Assembly: GCA_019096065.1 (NCBI GenBank)
Contig: JAGUCH010000003.1
Span: forward strand, 9,362,001-9,426,000
DNA length: 64,000 nt
Reading direction: 5' to 3'
Source: Paracyclopina nana
Lineage: Eukaryota > Arthropoda > Copepoda > Cyclopoida > Cyclopettidae
Shown: positions 1-10,579 of the stretch, piece after piece
Layout of the letters: every line of letters begins with the position of its first letter
How positions within the stretch are numbered: the first letter of the stretch is position 1
The notes under the pieces: model-generated
What the model was told of the DNA's origin: nothing
Seen by the model: the letters and a program-made list of their open reading frames with translations, nothing else
Databases searched by the model: none
Program-made: the position numbers and the translations under genes

Positions 1-736
1 TATCAAAGGGAGCAAAAAAGGAAGAAAAATTCAAAGAATTGTTCGACACACACACACACAAGCGCACTACATTTCTAGATAAATCTTAGTTTTTGGAATA
101 AAAAATCCGCAAAAATGGAAAAATTCACATCTTTTTTTTAAACGTGGGGACGCGTGGAAAAATTCAATTTTGCGACACATTAGCTTAATTTGCCGGAACT
201 TGAGTGGAGAAGACGGCAAAAAGGTGAAATAGATTTGTCAGTGTTGTGGGTGTAAAAAAAGTGAAAGTCGCGCCGGCCACAAAGCTAGACAAAACAATGA
301 ATGCATTTGCCCAATCTTATCGATATGTGTTTTAATAAAGTGCAATGACTTTTTTGAAGTACTGCATTTTATGGACCACTACGCTTGCACGTACTGCCGT
401 ACTATGCAGTGCGCGCGCGCGCGGATGTTCGCCGCCACTTGCGCTTTCGCGGAATTTCGCCAAGATGTTTCGCAAATCGAAATGCGATCTCAAACATGTG
501 ATATTCCCAGCTTTTGTTTACACCCGGGTCCATTTTCAACCTTTGCTTTCCAGGTTTTGAATTTCTTCCCACATTTCGATTTTCTGCCTGAAAAAGATGA
601 TTGGGCCGAGCCAAGCATCGGGAAAAAGGCCATTGTCCAATTTGGAAGAGGGGCCATAAACAGGCAGTACTTTTAGCGAGGTTGATGATGATTGTAACCC
701 GACGCCAATTTATGTTAGCTTTACGGCAATTCTGCT
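1..736. other. no gene resolved; probable 3' intron of Six4
   Basis: Starts with a short CA microsatellite (about 50-60) and has an alternating GC run near 409-421. Short open frames exist on both strands, but none resembles a Six C-terminus or has convincing splice sites. It most likely lies within the intron that follows the homeodomain exon of the minus-strand Six4 gene, but this is inference. Confidence 0.4.
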
Positions 737-742
737 ACTAAC

Positions 743-3700
743 CCTCTGCAATTTGGCGTTCGATCGCGTTGTCGCCGATTCTTGAACCAATTCGAGACTT
801 GCGTCATGGTGAGCCCGGTCTTCTTGGCCAGCGTTTTCTTCTCGTCCGGGGTTGGATAGCGGTTGACTTTGTAGGTCTCCTTGAGGGAGTTGCGCGACTT
901 CTCCTTGAAGCAGTACACCGTTTCTTCGCCGTCCCAAATCGTCCGGGGCAGGGGAAATTTGCGCCTCAGTCTGTACTTGTCGACTGCACCTGCAAAGCAC
1001 GAAAAAATGCAATCAATATGCACAGTGCACTCAACTTTTGACCTGATTTCCAGCCTAATTTATGAAGTTTCTTTTTAAATTGCAATCGCCAGTGCATTGC
1101 TCCTTCTCTTTCTGATCTTTTTGCAACGGTCAATAACGTCAATTCTGCTCGCTGAAGTCAGTCCAGGTGTGCTTTGCGCTCAACAGGCGGATATTTAGGC
1201 ACAAGAGCCAAAAGCGCGACTTATTCATCAACAAAAGGAACCTCTGGTAACGCGCTAGCGAGTAGTGCGAAATGTAAACAAATAAATAAGTGCATTCTTA
1301 TGCTCTTTTCCTTCAGGATCAAGTTTCTTCACCTTGAAAAATTGAAAAACCCGCCTTGAACTCTGTTTTACACATATTTTTTCGTCATGCCAACTTGTTG
1401 CCATGAGTTCCCATGGGTATGCAAAAAAATCTCTTCTACACACCACAACAACGAACAATTTTTGAGTCTGAAATGCCACAACAATGTGCTCTCACATATG
1501 CAAGTCGCGCGGCGCACACTGTGAAAACATATTGTAAATCCTTCCAGCCAAAAAAAAGCTGATTTCCCATTTTATTGCTTGCTTCAGAAACTCTATATTT
1601 TAAACGCTGGTTTCATTTTATGTCGCGCTGCTGAATTTGGCGAATTTAGTTTTACAGTGCTCATTTGAGAGACATCATCACGCAGTGTATGTGAGCTCTT
1701 GCAGTTGTAAAAGAATTCAGCAGTGAGACCACAACAGGATTCGAGGACACACATTTTAACAAAAGTGGTGTAGACAAACACCTCCCATGGTGACACTTTT
1801 CTCATCGCGAGCATTTTTCAGTAGCTCTAATGTGATGTTCATGTAGCGAATTCCACATTTCTCCTGGTTCATTAGAAGGGTCAAAATCACGTAAATGCTA
1901 CAAATGGAGAGCTTGACAAATTGCTCTTTTGTTGGAGCTACGAGCAAATTGGAATTCTTGAAATTCATAATGATTTTCGAAAGCTGAAACTTGAGAAGCA
2001 ACTTTTAAACTGTTGCAGCGAAAAGCAACAGGTAATACTGCTACTGCTACACCTCATTTGTTTTATGCTCTGGCCATGAAATGAAGGAAATGAACTCATT
2101 TTATACATATGGCTGCTGACCCACTTACATGATCAGGTTAAGCCCTTCCTCACGTTAAAGCTGAAACGTGGACAAATGTTTTAAATTGGGTTTTTTGCGA
2201 AATCTCAGCGGGCGCCAATTTGAGGCTTTTTATCGTGATGAAAATATGAAAAATGGAAGTTTGAAATCGATTTTCTTCTCCAGAGAGACGATAAGGGTCT
2301 GTGAGCATGTTGTTTGTGAGCACGGATTATCACTGCGCAGTATTTTGACCTCGGTGGCAAATCCAGCAGAAAATCCACTCAAAACACAAGCAGCAGCAAA
2401 TAACATTAACAGGCTGGCCTTTGTGTACTGTGTGATGATTCGCCTACTAATTGAGTTGTGTGACGACGACCTCGTGGCCTCCAACAGGGTCACGCTTTTG
2501 GCGGACAAACCTCGCAAATCACGCGAGATCATAGAACGGAATATAATGAAAAGTTACATATGCTACTACGTACGGAATGTTATGTGCTCTATGGTAATCC
2601 AACACTTTTGGCGCAAGGTTGGAGGTCAAAAGAGCACTTTCGTTCGTTAAGAAAGAGAAAAATACGAAAAAAGAGGAGGAGGAGAAAGCGAAACGAGAAA
2701 GTATCAAGTGACACCAAATTGCCCATGCGCCATTTTGTGTGTGTACATATCTTATTCGTATTCTTCTTGTTAACGAAATCACCAATTTGGCCAAATGCAT
2801 TACCGAATCACAGCAGCTCCAATTTGCCACTTATCAGTCGTTGCTCTTTTACAGTTGCAAAATGGCAATTTTGTGTTCGATCAAGTCACACAGCTTGAAA
2901 GTAATGGCATTTTTTAATAAGCATATATGCGTTGCAGTGGAATGCCAGCAGCCTCAAAGTGGGCAATTATGAGTCATATTCAAAAAGGCTATTGTCCGAG
3001 CTTGACAAGGTCCCACAAAAGGCCATGTTTGTTTTTGAATGGCTGCTGTCCCGTCCGATTGAGTCTCGGATTTCATCATCCATGAAGCATTAATTTGTGC
3101 AATCGTGCTTGAGAACAAAGCCATTTTATGCAATATGCACTTGCCTGCTACGAAGCAAACGTAAGGTTCACTTTCAAAAAGTGGTTCAAAGATCATTAGT
3201 CACAAAAGCTTTTGGGAGCAGCAGCAGCAGCAGCTCGGGGCTGTGAAACACATGTGAACCCAATCCCATGTCGACTACAATTCTCCAAATTGAAAATCTT
3301 AATGAACCCATTTCCCAAGAGAGTTAAGACTCAGGCTGGACACTCACACTTGTTGCACCTTGGCCACTCAAAGAAGAAAGAGCCGCAAGAACAAGGAAGC
3401 TATTATTGTTTTATGGGAAAGACGGAGTCAGCTGACGTATTAACGCGCTCTTATTACCAGCATGCAGGTCAATATGCATAACACATAAAGGATAGCTAAC
3501 AAATGAATTGTATTGGAGAGATGCAGAAAAAGGCGAGCATGTTTAATTTTAACGAACAAAGCGTCAGCTGATGTCACGTCAGCTGATGTCACGTCAGCTG
3601 ATGTCACGTCAGCTGATGTCACTGCATCATAGCTGATGCTATGGGCATACCGGTGAACCTACATAGTGCTTGATTACAAATGGGTAAAAATGGAGTTGTA

Positions 3701-6700
3701 AAGGTTAATCATGGCATTGGAGAGATGCAGATGAAGAACTCGGAAAAAGAAGCATTTTTTGGTCGGTTGTGGGAGATTACAACTGTTATTTTTGTGCCAT
3801 CAATAGGCAAAAACCACGCACTAATCTATGGCAAATAATGGTAGATGTGCTTCCACTGATAGTGTCAGCCTTCTGGATTTTTCACAGGATTTCAGCTAAT
3901 TTTGCCTAGCTGTGTGCTGTGGTGGTCAGTCAAGTTGGCAAATAACAATAATCATAAATATATGGTTAGTTAGCACATGCCAAACCAAAACAAACAAGAG
4001 TGTTAACCCATAATCCGATGAGGAACAATAGCTAGTAGTGGTGAAAACCTGAGAAAATGGGTACGACCCTGCCCTATGTTCACTGGAGCATTTCTGACAG
4101 CAAAACAAACAGATTACTACTAAAACTCTTCTTTTTTGCCAATGACATCTGCTGTAGCCGACAAATTGGCCACTTTTTACTATTGATCAAGATTGAGCAT
4201 TGCATTGGCAAAAACTAGGGAACACACAAAAATCAGCTTCAAAAGGGAATTTTCTATTGGCAAAATATTCACCTGTGTCCAGATGTCCACCCAATGTCAA
4301 ACATTTGTTTATTTATTGCCAACACCACCCATTAAGACAACACATTTTGCGGGAAGCTGCCATTATTATTGCTGCGTAACAATTTACAGCAATTGGGAAA
4401 AATTGACAAATTTCTTGATATGAGGAATTTATGGACTATTGTAAATTAGCCCTCGTGCCAGTGAAGCCACTAATGAGGAAAAGACTCTGTTTACAAAATA
4501 TTGATCTCATTTTCCGCTCCGTCAACTCGCGTCCAAGGAAAACCATCAAATTATCACAGTGATTTTGAGGCATTTGCATTATTTTCCGTCGACATCATCT
4601 GCATTGGCTAAACAATGGGCAATGCAAATTTAGAAAGCCTCCTGCTCAATGTGTGCAAAACTACGAGCTGCACAAAAGCAACAAATATACTGAGAGTTGA
4701 TAAGCAATGTGTGCATTAAAAAATATTTGCTGCTGAGGGAGGCAAAAAAATCCGGAGCAATTCTGCAAGCAAGGCAGCTTTTTGAGTTCAGCAGCAATAA
4801 AAGGTGTGTGACACACGCACACACTGAATTATTTCCAGTTACTAACTACACTTTTAAAAAATACTGCCTCAACTAATCCTCAGAATGGCTCTAAATTAAG
4901 CCACTTTTTAAAGGAACAATCCGCAATTGAGCCATTTATGTCATCTTTCCATTTTCAAATAGTTAAAGCAGGATTTCAAATGAAAATTAGATATACTTTC
5001 ACTTAAAGTCTTCACAATTCTCTGCAATGCATAAAACCGTTTTTTTTGGTTCGGTACCAAAAGAAGGAAAGCTCAGGAAAGAGCAATAAGATGGCCACTC
5101 GTAGTGGAAAAGCTCAAGTGGGTTTTTTTCTATTAGAAATCTCATTAAATGTCTGGTATCATGTGACAACAGGAAGTTTTTCAAAGTGGCAAAATTCGTT
5201 TTGCCTCCTTGAGCATTGGAGCTCCGGGATCCGGATTAGTGGCACACAAAATGGCAGATTTGCAGCGCTGCTAGTATACCATCTAGTACTGGTAATCCGG
5301 CAGCAGATCTGTCGCTTTTCCCCCGAAAACAACACTGATATTCGATTCTATATGGAGCATCGGGTTGCAAATAGTGCTAACTTTGATGACATTGAGTCTA
5401 GGCCCTGTCTGAATCAATGAACTTGATCCTCGTGGTGAAAATTGAGATTTCCTATGCAGGAATGTTTCCGCTTTCAAGGTCCGCAACTTCTTGATTACAA
5501 GATATAATTTCCGCCCTAAAAATCGCGTGCCGCTCTTCTAACGCGCGCCCAACCCAAACAAACGTGTCCGCGCGTCAGCTGCACATTTGATTTGGCGCAT
5601 GTCTTTTAAATCATGCTTCCTAGGTCTTATTTTCCATTTGACTTACCCAATGCTCGGCCTCTCACACTTTCGGCCTCCTTGTAGTGCGCTCGATACCACA
5701 TGTCTTGCAAAATGGGGTGGAATTTCGAGTCGAACTCCCGCGTCTCTATGATGTTGTACAACTCACGATACCGGCCGCGTTCAAAGGCCACGAAGGCCTT
5801 GGCTCGCATGAAGGACTCGGAGGCCTTGCCGATGACGGCCATTTTGGGCTTTTCGGCCTCGTACAGCTTGAGGAAGTATTCGAGCTTTTTCACGTCTCTC
5901 TTTTGCTGTAACGAGTCACAAATGCAGTCCACTTGCTCGTCGGTGAAGGACAGGGTGGTGAAGCGTTGCTTGGAGCTGTTGTTGTTGGTGGTCACCCTGT
6001 TGTACTCGTCCTTGATGCTGAGAGCCTGCTGCTGCTTTATCAACGACTCGGCCGTTGAAGTCACTGAGGCTGCTGCTGTTGCTGCGGAGGAGGAGGAGGC
6101 CGCAACGAGAGGCTGGAGGCTGCTGTAGTTTGACGAGGGAGATTCACAGTGAGAGTCGCTGCTGGGGGAGGGGCTAAAGCTGAAATTGGTCCTGAAACAA
6201 AGGATTTTGGTCAATTTTTCCCTCAGTTTTTATGCCTAAAACACTCTAGCGCCCGCCAGGTGTAGCCTTTCAAAACGGAGAGTTATGTATTGACCTACTA
6301 TATTTTTCGGGGGGCAAAAGCTTTTTTGCTCCTCAAGTTACATATCGTGTTAACCGCCATTAATTAAGTCTAAACTAAACCAGCCTCGGTTCATTTATTT
6401 ATGCGAGCCTTGAAAAATTCGAGCAAATATAGCTATGAAAAAACGTACCCAGAATTTCCTGCTGAGAGCCGGTGGTGATTTTCCACAGCCTCAATTGGAG
6501 GCTCGGAGGTTGAGCTTGGATTGAGCTCCAAATGGTGGTAGTCTGCACTGGATGGTAGAAGCAGGCTCGAGGCCGCGAGGTTGTTGTAGGGTGAATGAGC
6601 TGAAGGGTGGGCATAGCCTGACACTGTGGCAGAGTCCAAATTGTACAAATTCGAGCTGCTCATCGACTCCAAGTGGTGACTGGAGGCCGTCGACTGGTGT

Positions 6701-6738
6701 TGGCCTCCATTATTCGGGGCGGTCTCTAATGCATACAT
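743..6738 (-). CDS. Six4: Six4/5-type homeobox transcription factor (3' end missing)
   Basis: SIX-family homeodomain transcription factor, a nuclear DNA-binding regulator of mesoderm, muscle and sensory development in animals. Coding exons on the minus strand: 6738-6449 (Ser/His/Asn-rich N-terminus beginning [10 protein letters not shown]), 6191-5647 (SIX domain) and 989-743 (homeodomain). Phases join exactly: exon 1 ends in phase 2 at GG|GTACGT, and exon 2 ends G|GTAAGT and joins GT GCA GTC to give the family hallmark G-A-V-D-K-Y-R. The SIX domain contains [15 protein letters not shown] and [11 protein letters not shown]. The homeodomain contains [20 protein letters not shown] and [16 protein letters not shown]. 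The [15 protein letters not shown] segment matches Six4 rather than Six1/2 or Six3/6. A donor AGG|GTTAGT at 743/742 implies at least one more exon to the left. If unspliced, translation stops at 721. The activation domain is not seen. Identity as a SIX protein is very secure, Six4 subclass likely. Confidence 0.9.
3563..3622. repeat. 15-bp tandem repeat, 4 perfect copies
   Basis: Four identical head-to-tail copies of GTCAGCTGATGTCAC, followed by a degenerate relative (TAGCTGATGCT). Each unit contains a CAGCTG E-box and a TGATGTCAC half resembling CRE/ATF sites. It lies in the large Six4 intron. Confidence 0.95.
5520..5582. promoter_or_regulatory. CpG-rich patch in Six4 intron
   Basis: Local cluster of CGCG and CGCGCG motifs in an otherwise AT-rich intron, about 65 bp downstream of the SIX-domain exon and ending in another CAGCTG E-box. 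It could be an unmethylated regulatory islet or an alternative start. Only base composition supports this. Confidence 0.3.
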
Positions 6739-6797
6739 TTTCTGAAAACCAGCATGCGCTTACAGATGCGTAATTTCAAGCCTTTGTCAAGCCTTAC

Positions 6798-7060
6798 CTT
6801 GAATTGGTTTGCAGGCGAAATTAGCACATTTTCACGCAACTGCTGACTTTTTCTGTTGGCACTACTAACTCAGGCGGTTCATTCACAACTGCTGAATTCG
6901 TGGCTTTCACGCAGCGCTCGCACAATTTCCGTCGCGGCCTCTCGCCACCCTCGAAGAGCTGACGCTCTAACGGCGAATCGCGACGCCACTCGCCGTTCGC
7001 AACTCTAGACGAAAGGCTCACCTGGCTTTCCAACGTTTCATTGGGCACAAACTACAAAGG
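6798..7060 (-). promoter_or_regulatory. probable untranslated first exon and promoter of Six4
   Basis: On the minus strand a good donor (TTCAAG|GTAAGG, exon end at 6798) faces an acceptor (GGTTTTCAG) just 5' of the Six4 start codon, whose downstream exon begins AAAATG. This gives a 50-60 bp intron and a non-coding leader. The 6900-7030 stretch is CpG-richer than its surroundings, as expected for a developmental-gene promoter. The upstream boundary near 7060 is a guess; no TATA box is evident. Confidence 0.5.
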
Positions 7061-8740
7061 CCGTTTCTGGACACGCCTTTGCAATGCACTCATTAAATTC
7101 ATAATTCCATGAATTCTTCAGCCTCTTCATGCATTTATTATAGATAAAAAATGAAATTTTTTAGAATGTCATCTTAGTGATAGACGTTCATGTAAGGAAG
7201 ACTTGAAAATTGAGGCCGCAAAAAAGGCTGTAATGATTTAGGTGTTTTCTAAGTTGCTTTCCTTGCTTGTTTCTTCACCTATTTTTTCTCGAAGAAAAAG
7301 ACAACAAATTAGGAATGGCTTACTGTGATATCCGATACGATACTTGATCCACTTGACAGCTCAGATCAGATTTCTTTACGTCTTTTCACAAATTATGGCT
7401 TGCTTGGAAAAAGTAACATTGTTTTATCCAAAGCTAGCCAATTTTGTCGCGTGCTTTGCATTTTTTTCCAGTGTCACATTTCAGCGCAATTTCCCAGCAA
7501 CATTTCCTTGTTTCGTGGGAGCAATCAGAGAAAATGGTAACGGAGAAAAAGTGTCTTCTCGGTTCATGGAGGCCAAACGAGGTTTTATTTGAAAAGAGGT
7601 CAAAATGGCTCGAATTTCTGCTGGTGTCACAATTCATCTTTAGGCGACAGTTTTAGCCCAGAGGTTGCGTGATCAAAAAAAACAAACGTTGCGCTTTGCA
7701 TATTATTATTTTCTGGTAGTTTTTCATGAAAATAAGACTTTTTCATAATCTAGTATTATTCAAAATTAGCCGTTAAAGGACCATTTTTATGATTTGATTT
7801 CAATTTAATGATTTCTATCAAATTCTGCAGCATGATAGATATTCTAAAAATTTTTTTACAGAGTATCACTAAGGTTTGTTGACCTGACCACGTCTGCGAT
7901 TTAAACCAAGTTCTTACAAATCTGTTGCAAAACCAAAATTCTTTGCCAGAACTGGTTTTGGACGCAACCAAAGCTGAGATGGAACAACCGTACTTTTACA
8001 CACAAAAAAGAATATTTGTAATTGGAATACTTGATTGCTTGCACTGCACCGATTTCGTTGTCGAAGCCGCCACAAATGGCATTAGATGCTTGGCGCTAGC
8101 TCTTAAAGCCATTAGATTACGTAATGATCTAAATTAAACCTAAATTTCAATTTTGAACGTTTTCTGTAGTGAATTCCTGAAAATATTATATCACAGCAAG
8201 AAATTTGCCAAAAGGGAAAGAAATAACTCCTTAAAGATATCTGTAGTGGCTGAACAATTGTCTGTCTGCATTTGTGTGAGTGGGAATGGCAATCTTTTTT
8301 ATGGTAATTTGAGCCCATATTTTGGATTTTTTGCTTTTTTCGGGTCTGATCTACTTCAATGGTGTTGGAAAGATTGTAATGTAACCTTTTATTACTCTTA
8401 TTATTTATGAAAGAATCAAGAAAAAGCGGAAACTTCTATGAACCCGCTTCATACGCCAATATTTGGTGTTCGAATTTTAGCAGCGCCCCCTAGCACCGCA
8501 ACTGGGCTTAAAATAAATCTTACTCCAAGCAATCAAGTATTCAAATAGGCATATTTTCAGGTGCATGTGTACCATGTCTTATCTTACGTTTTCTAACAGC
8601 TTCCTCCCAAAACTCCCCTTTTTCAAAACAAAGAAAATACCGGAATTTTGTTGTCTCCGTTTGCAATTTGAAATCTTGTCATTAATTGCAGATCAATTGT
8701 AGCTGTGCTACTCTTTGGTAAAGTGACGCGCGCGTCTTTG
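7061..8740. other. intergenic, no gene seen
   Basis: AT-rich spacer between the divergent Six4 (minus) and carboxypeptidase (plus) genes. Short open frames (7325-7656, 7925-8137, 8153-8410) overlap frames on the other strand and have no domain signature. It presumably holds both promoters. Confidence 0.6.
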
Positions 8741-8801
8741 TGGTCACCAGTTGATGTTGTGCCCTTGCTCTGGTAGCAACAACTTGGAACCGAGTAAAGA
8801 A

Positions 8802-10525
8802 ATGCCCTACGAGCTATTAATTTGGGCACTGTTGGGCTTGGCCTTCACCTCATCAGTGGAAGGCCGAGGTGGACCCTTCAAGAAAATGTTTGGAGACTTC
8901 AAACAAAGTCCAACTTTCAGCGCAAATGAAACTGGTAATTCATTAAAGACTGAATCACCATCAACAACAAAAAAAAATTATATTTTGCAGGACTCCCTTT
9001 GTTCTTGACCCCTTTGCTAACTGCTGGGAAATGGCAAGAAGCGCAAAACTTGGCTAAAGTGGAGGGATCAGCCTTTGGAAAGGAGGTTTCCAACGTGGAA
9101 AGCTACTCTGGATATTTCACAGTGAACACAGCTGATTGTGGATCAAACCTGTTCTTCTGGTACTTCCCAGCAGAGGTAAGCTGAAAATTCCTCCACTAGA
9201 TGGCACTTTTTAAATGCCGCCCTCTGATTGGCTGTGCACTGACAGGCAGCAATAAATTACGCGAGAAGCTTTAAAATCACTGTTTTGCTTAGCACAACCC
9301 AGAGACTGCTCCAGTTTTGCTGTGGCTTCAGGGAGGCCCTGGAGGATCCTCACTGTTTGGCCTCTTTAATGAAAATGGACCCTACATAGTAGACAGCAAT
9401 TTGGATGTGAAAAAGAGAAGCACTTCATGGTCATTGACCCACCATGTGATTTACATTGATAATCCTGTGGGCACAGGCTTCAGCTTCACTAAGTCAGACA
9501 AGTGCTTTGCCCAGAACCAGGACAATGTGGGCACTGACTTGTACTTTGCCATGCTCCAGTTCTTTGTCATGTTCCCTAACCTGAGGCAGAATGACTTCTA
9601 TGTCACCGGAGAGTCCTATGCTGGCAAATATGTACCAGCCTTGGCCTACAAGATCCACACCCTGAATCCTAAATCCACCCAAAAGATCAACTTGAAAGGA
9701 ATGGCCATTGGTGATGGACTCTGCGATCCAGTCACCATGACAGACTACGGAGATTTCTTGTTCAACATTGGCCTTGTGGATGAAATTGACAGGGATTATT
9801 TCAAGAAGATTGCCCAGCTCCAGGTTCAGTTCATCAACAAGCAGCAATGGCTTCAGGTACTTTATGCTAAAAATGTAAATAAGCTGCAACTAACTGGATT
9901 TTTTGAAGGCTTTCCAAGTATTTGATGACCTTTTGAACGGAGATCTGACCAATCACCCTCCTTACTACACCAATTCTACTGGATTCACAAATTACTTCAA
10001 CTACCTGGTACCAGACTTACCCAAGTCCCTGGACAACTACAATGGACTCGTTCAGCTGCCTGTCATCAGGAAAGCCATCCATGTAGGAAATCTCACCTAC
10101 AATGATGGAAAGGCTGTGGAGCAGCATCTCATCAATGACATGATGCAATCAGTCAAGCCCTGGATTGAACAACTGATTGAAAATTACAAGTAAGCTTTTT
10201 CAATTACTTTTTTTCAAGATGAAAACTCTAAAATACTTGTGTTTTGGATAGGGTCATGATTTACAACGGACAATTGGATGTCATCATTGCTTGGCCTTTG
10301 ACAGAGAACTTCATCACTTCCATGAAATGGAGTGGTGCCAAAAACTACACACAAACAGCCAGGAGCAAATGGCATGTTGGAACTGAGTTGGCAGGCTATG
10401 CTAAGCAAATTGGATCCTTCACCCAGGTTTTGGTGAGAAATGCCGGACACATGGTACCTCTGGACCAGCCCAAGTGGGCGTTTGATCTCATCAGCAGGTT
10501 CACCAGTGGAAAATCATTCAACTAA
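8802..10525 (+). CDS. serine carboxypeptidase (S10), vitellogenic carboxypeptidase-like
   Basis: Peptidase family S10: a secreted or lysosomal enzyme that removes C-terminal residues from peptides. Five exons join in frame: 8802-8934, 8991-9175, 9293-9856, 9909-10189 and 10252-10525, giving 478 aa, the usual length for the CPVL/vitellogenic group. The start at 8802 is chosen because it gives a signal peptide (MPYELLIWALLGLAFTSSVEG); an in-frame codon at 8751 would bury it. The substrate-binding WLQGGPGGSS stretch is present. The catalytic triad is visible: Ser214 in GESYAGKYVP, Asp397 in NGQLDVIIAWP and His454 in NAGHMVPLDQP. All are intact, so an active enzyme is expected. Introns are 52-117 bp. 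The gene converges on the BIR-domain gene, with only 54 bp between stop codons. Confidence 0.95.
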
Positions 10526-10579
10526 ACAGAGCTAGACTCTCTTCAATGCTTGGAACAATATAGTACATGTACTAGTATA

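Larger units (their letters stand above)
990..5646 (-). other. 4.7-kb intron of Six4
   Basis: Lies between the SIX-domain exon and the homeodomain exon, bounded by GTAAGT at the 5' side and TTTGCAG at the 3' side. It is AT-rich, with a (CAG)5-like run near 3220, a 15-bp tandem repeat at 3563-3622 and a CpG-rich patch at 5520-5582. Open frames at 2168-2650 (plus) and 2230-2532 (minus) overlap each other and have no recognisable homology. The length contrasts with 50-80 bp introns elsewhere in the window and suits a cis-regulatory intron. Confidence 0.7.

Noticed and set aside
1593-2001. Minus-strand frames rich in Cys and hydrophobic residues
   Set aside because: No homology and no consistent splice phase with neighbouring frames.
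2168-2650. 160-codon plus-strand frame and overlapping 100-codon minus-strand frame with a hydrophobic segment
   Set aside because: Inside the Six4 intron, overlapping on both strands, with no domain or splice partner recognised. A chemoreceptor fragment was considered, but the usual C-terminal motif is absent.
5046-5420. 124-codon plus-strand frame
   Set aside because: Lies in the Six4 intron, has no recognisable motif and no splice context.
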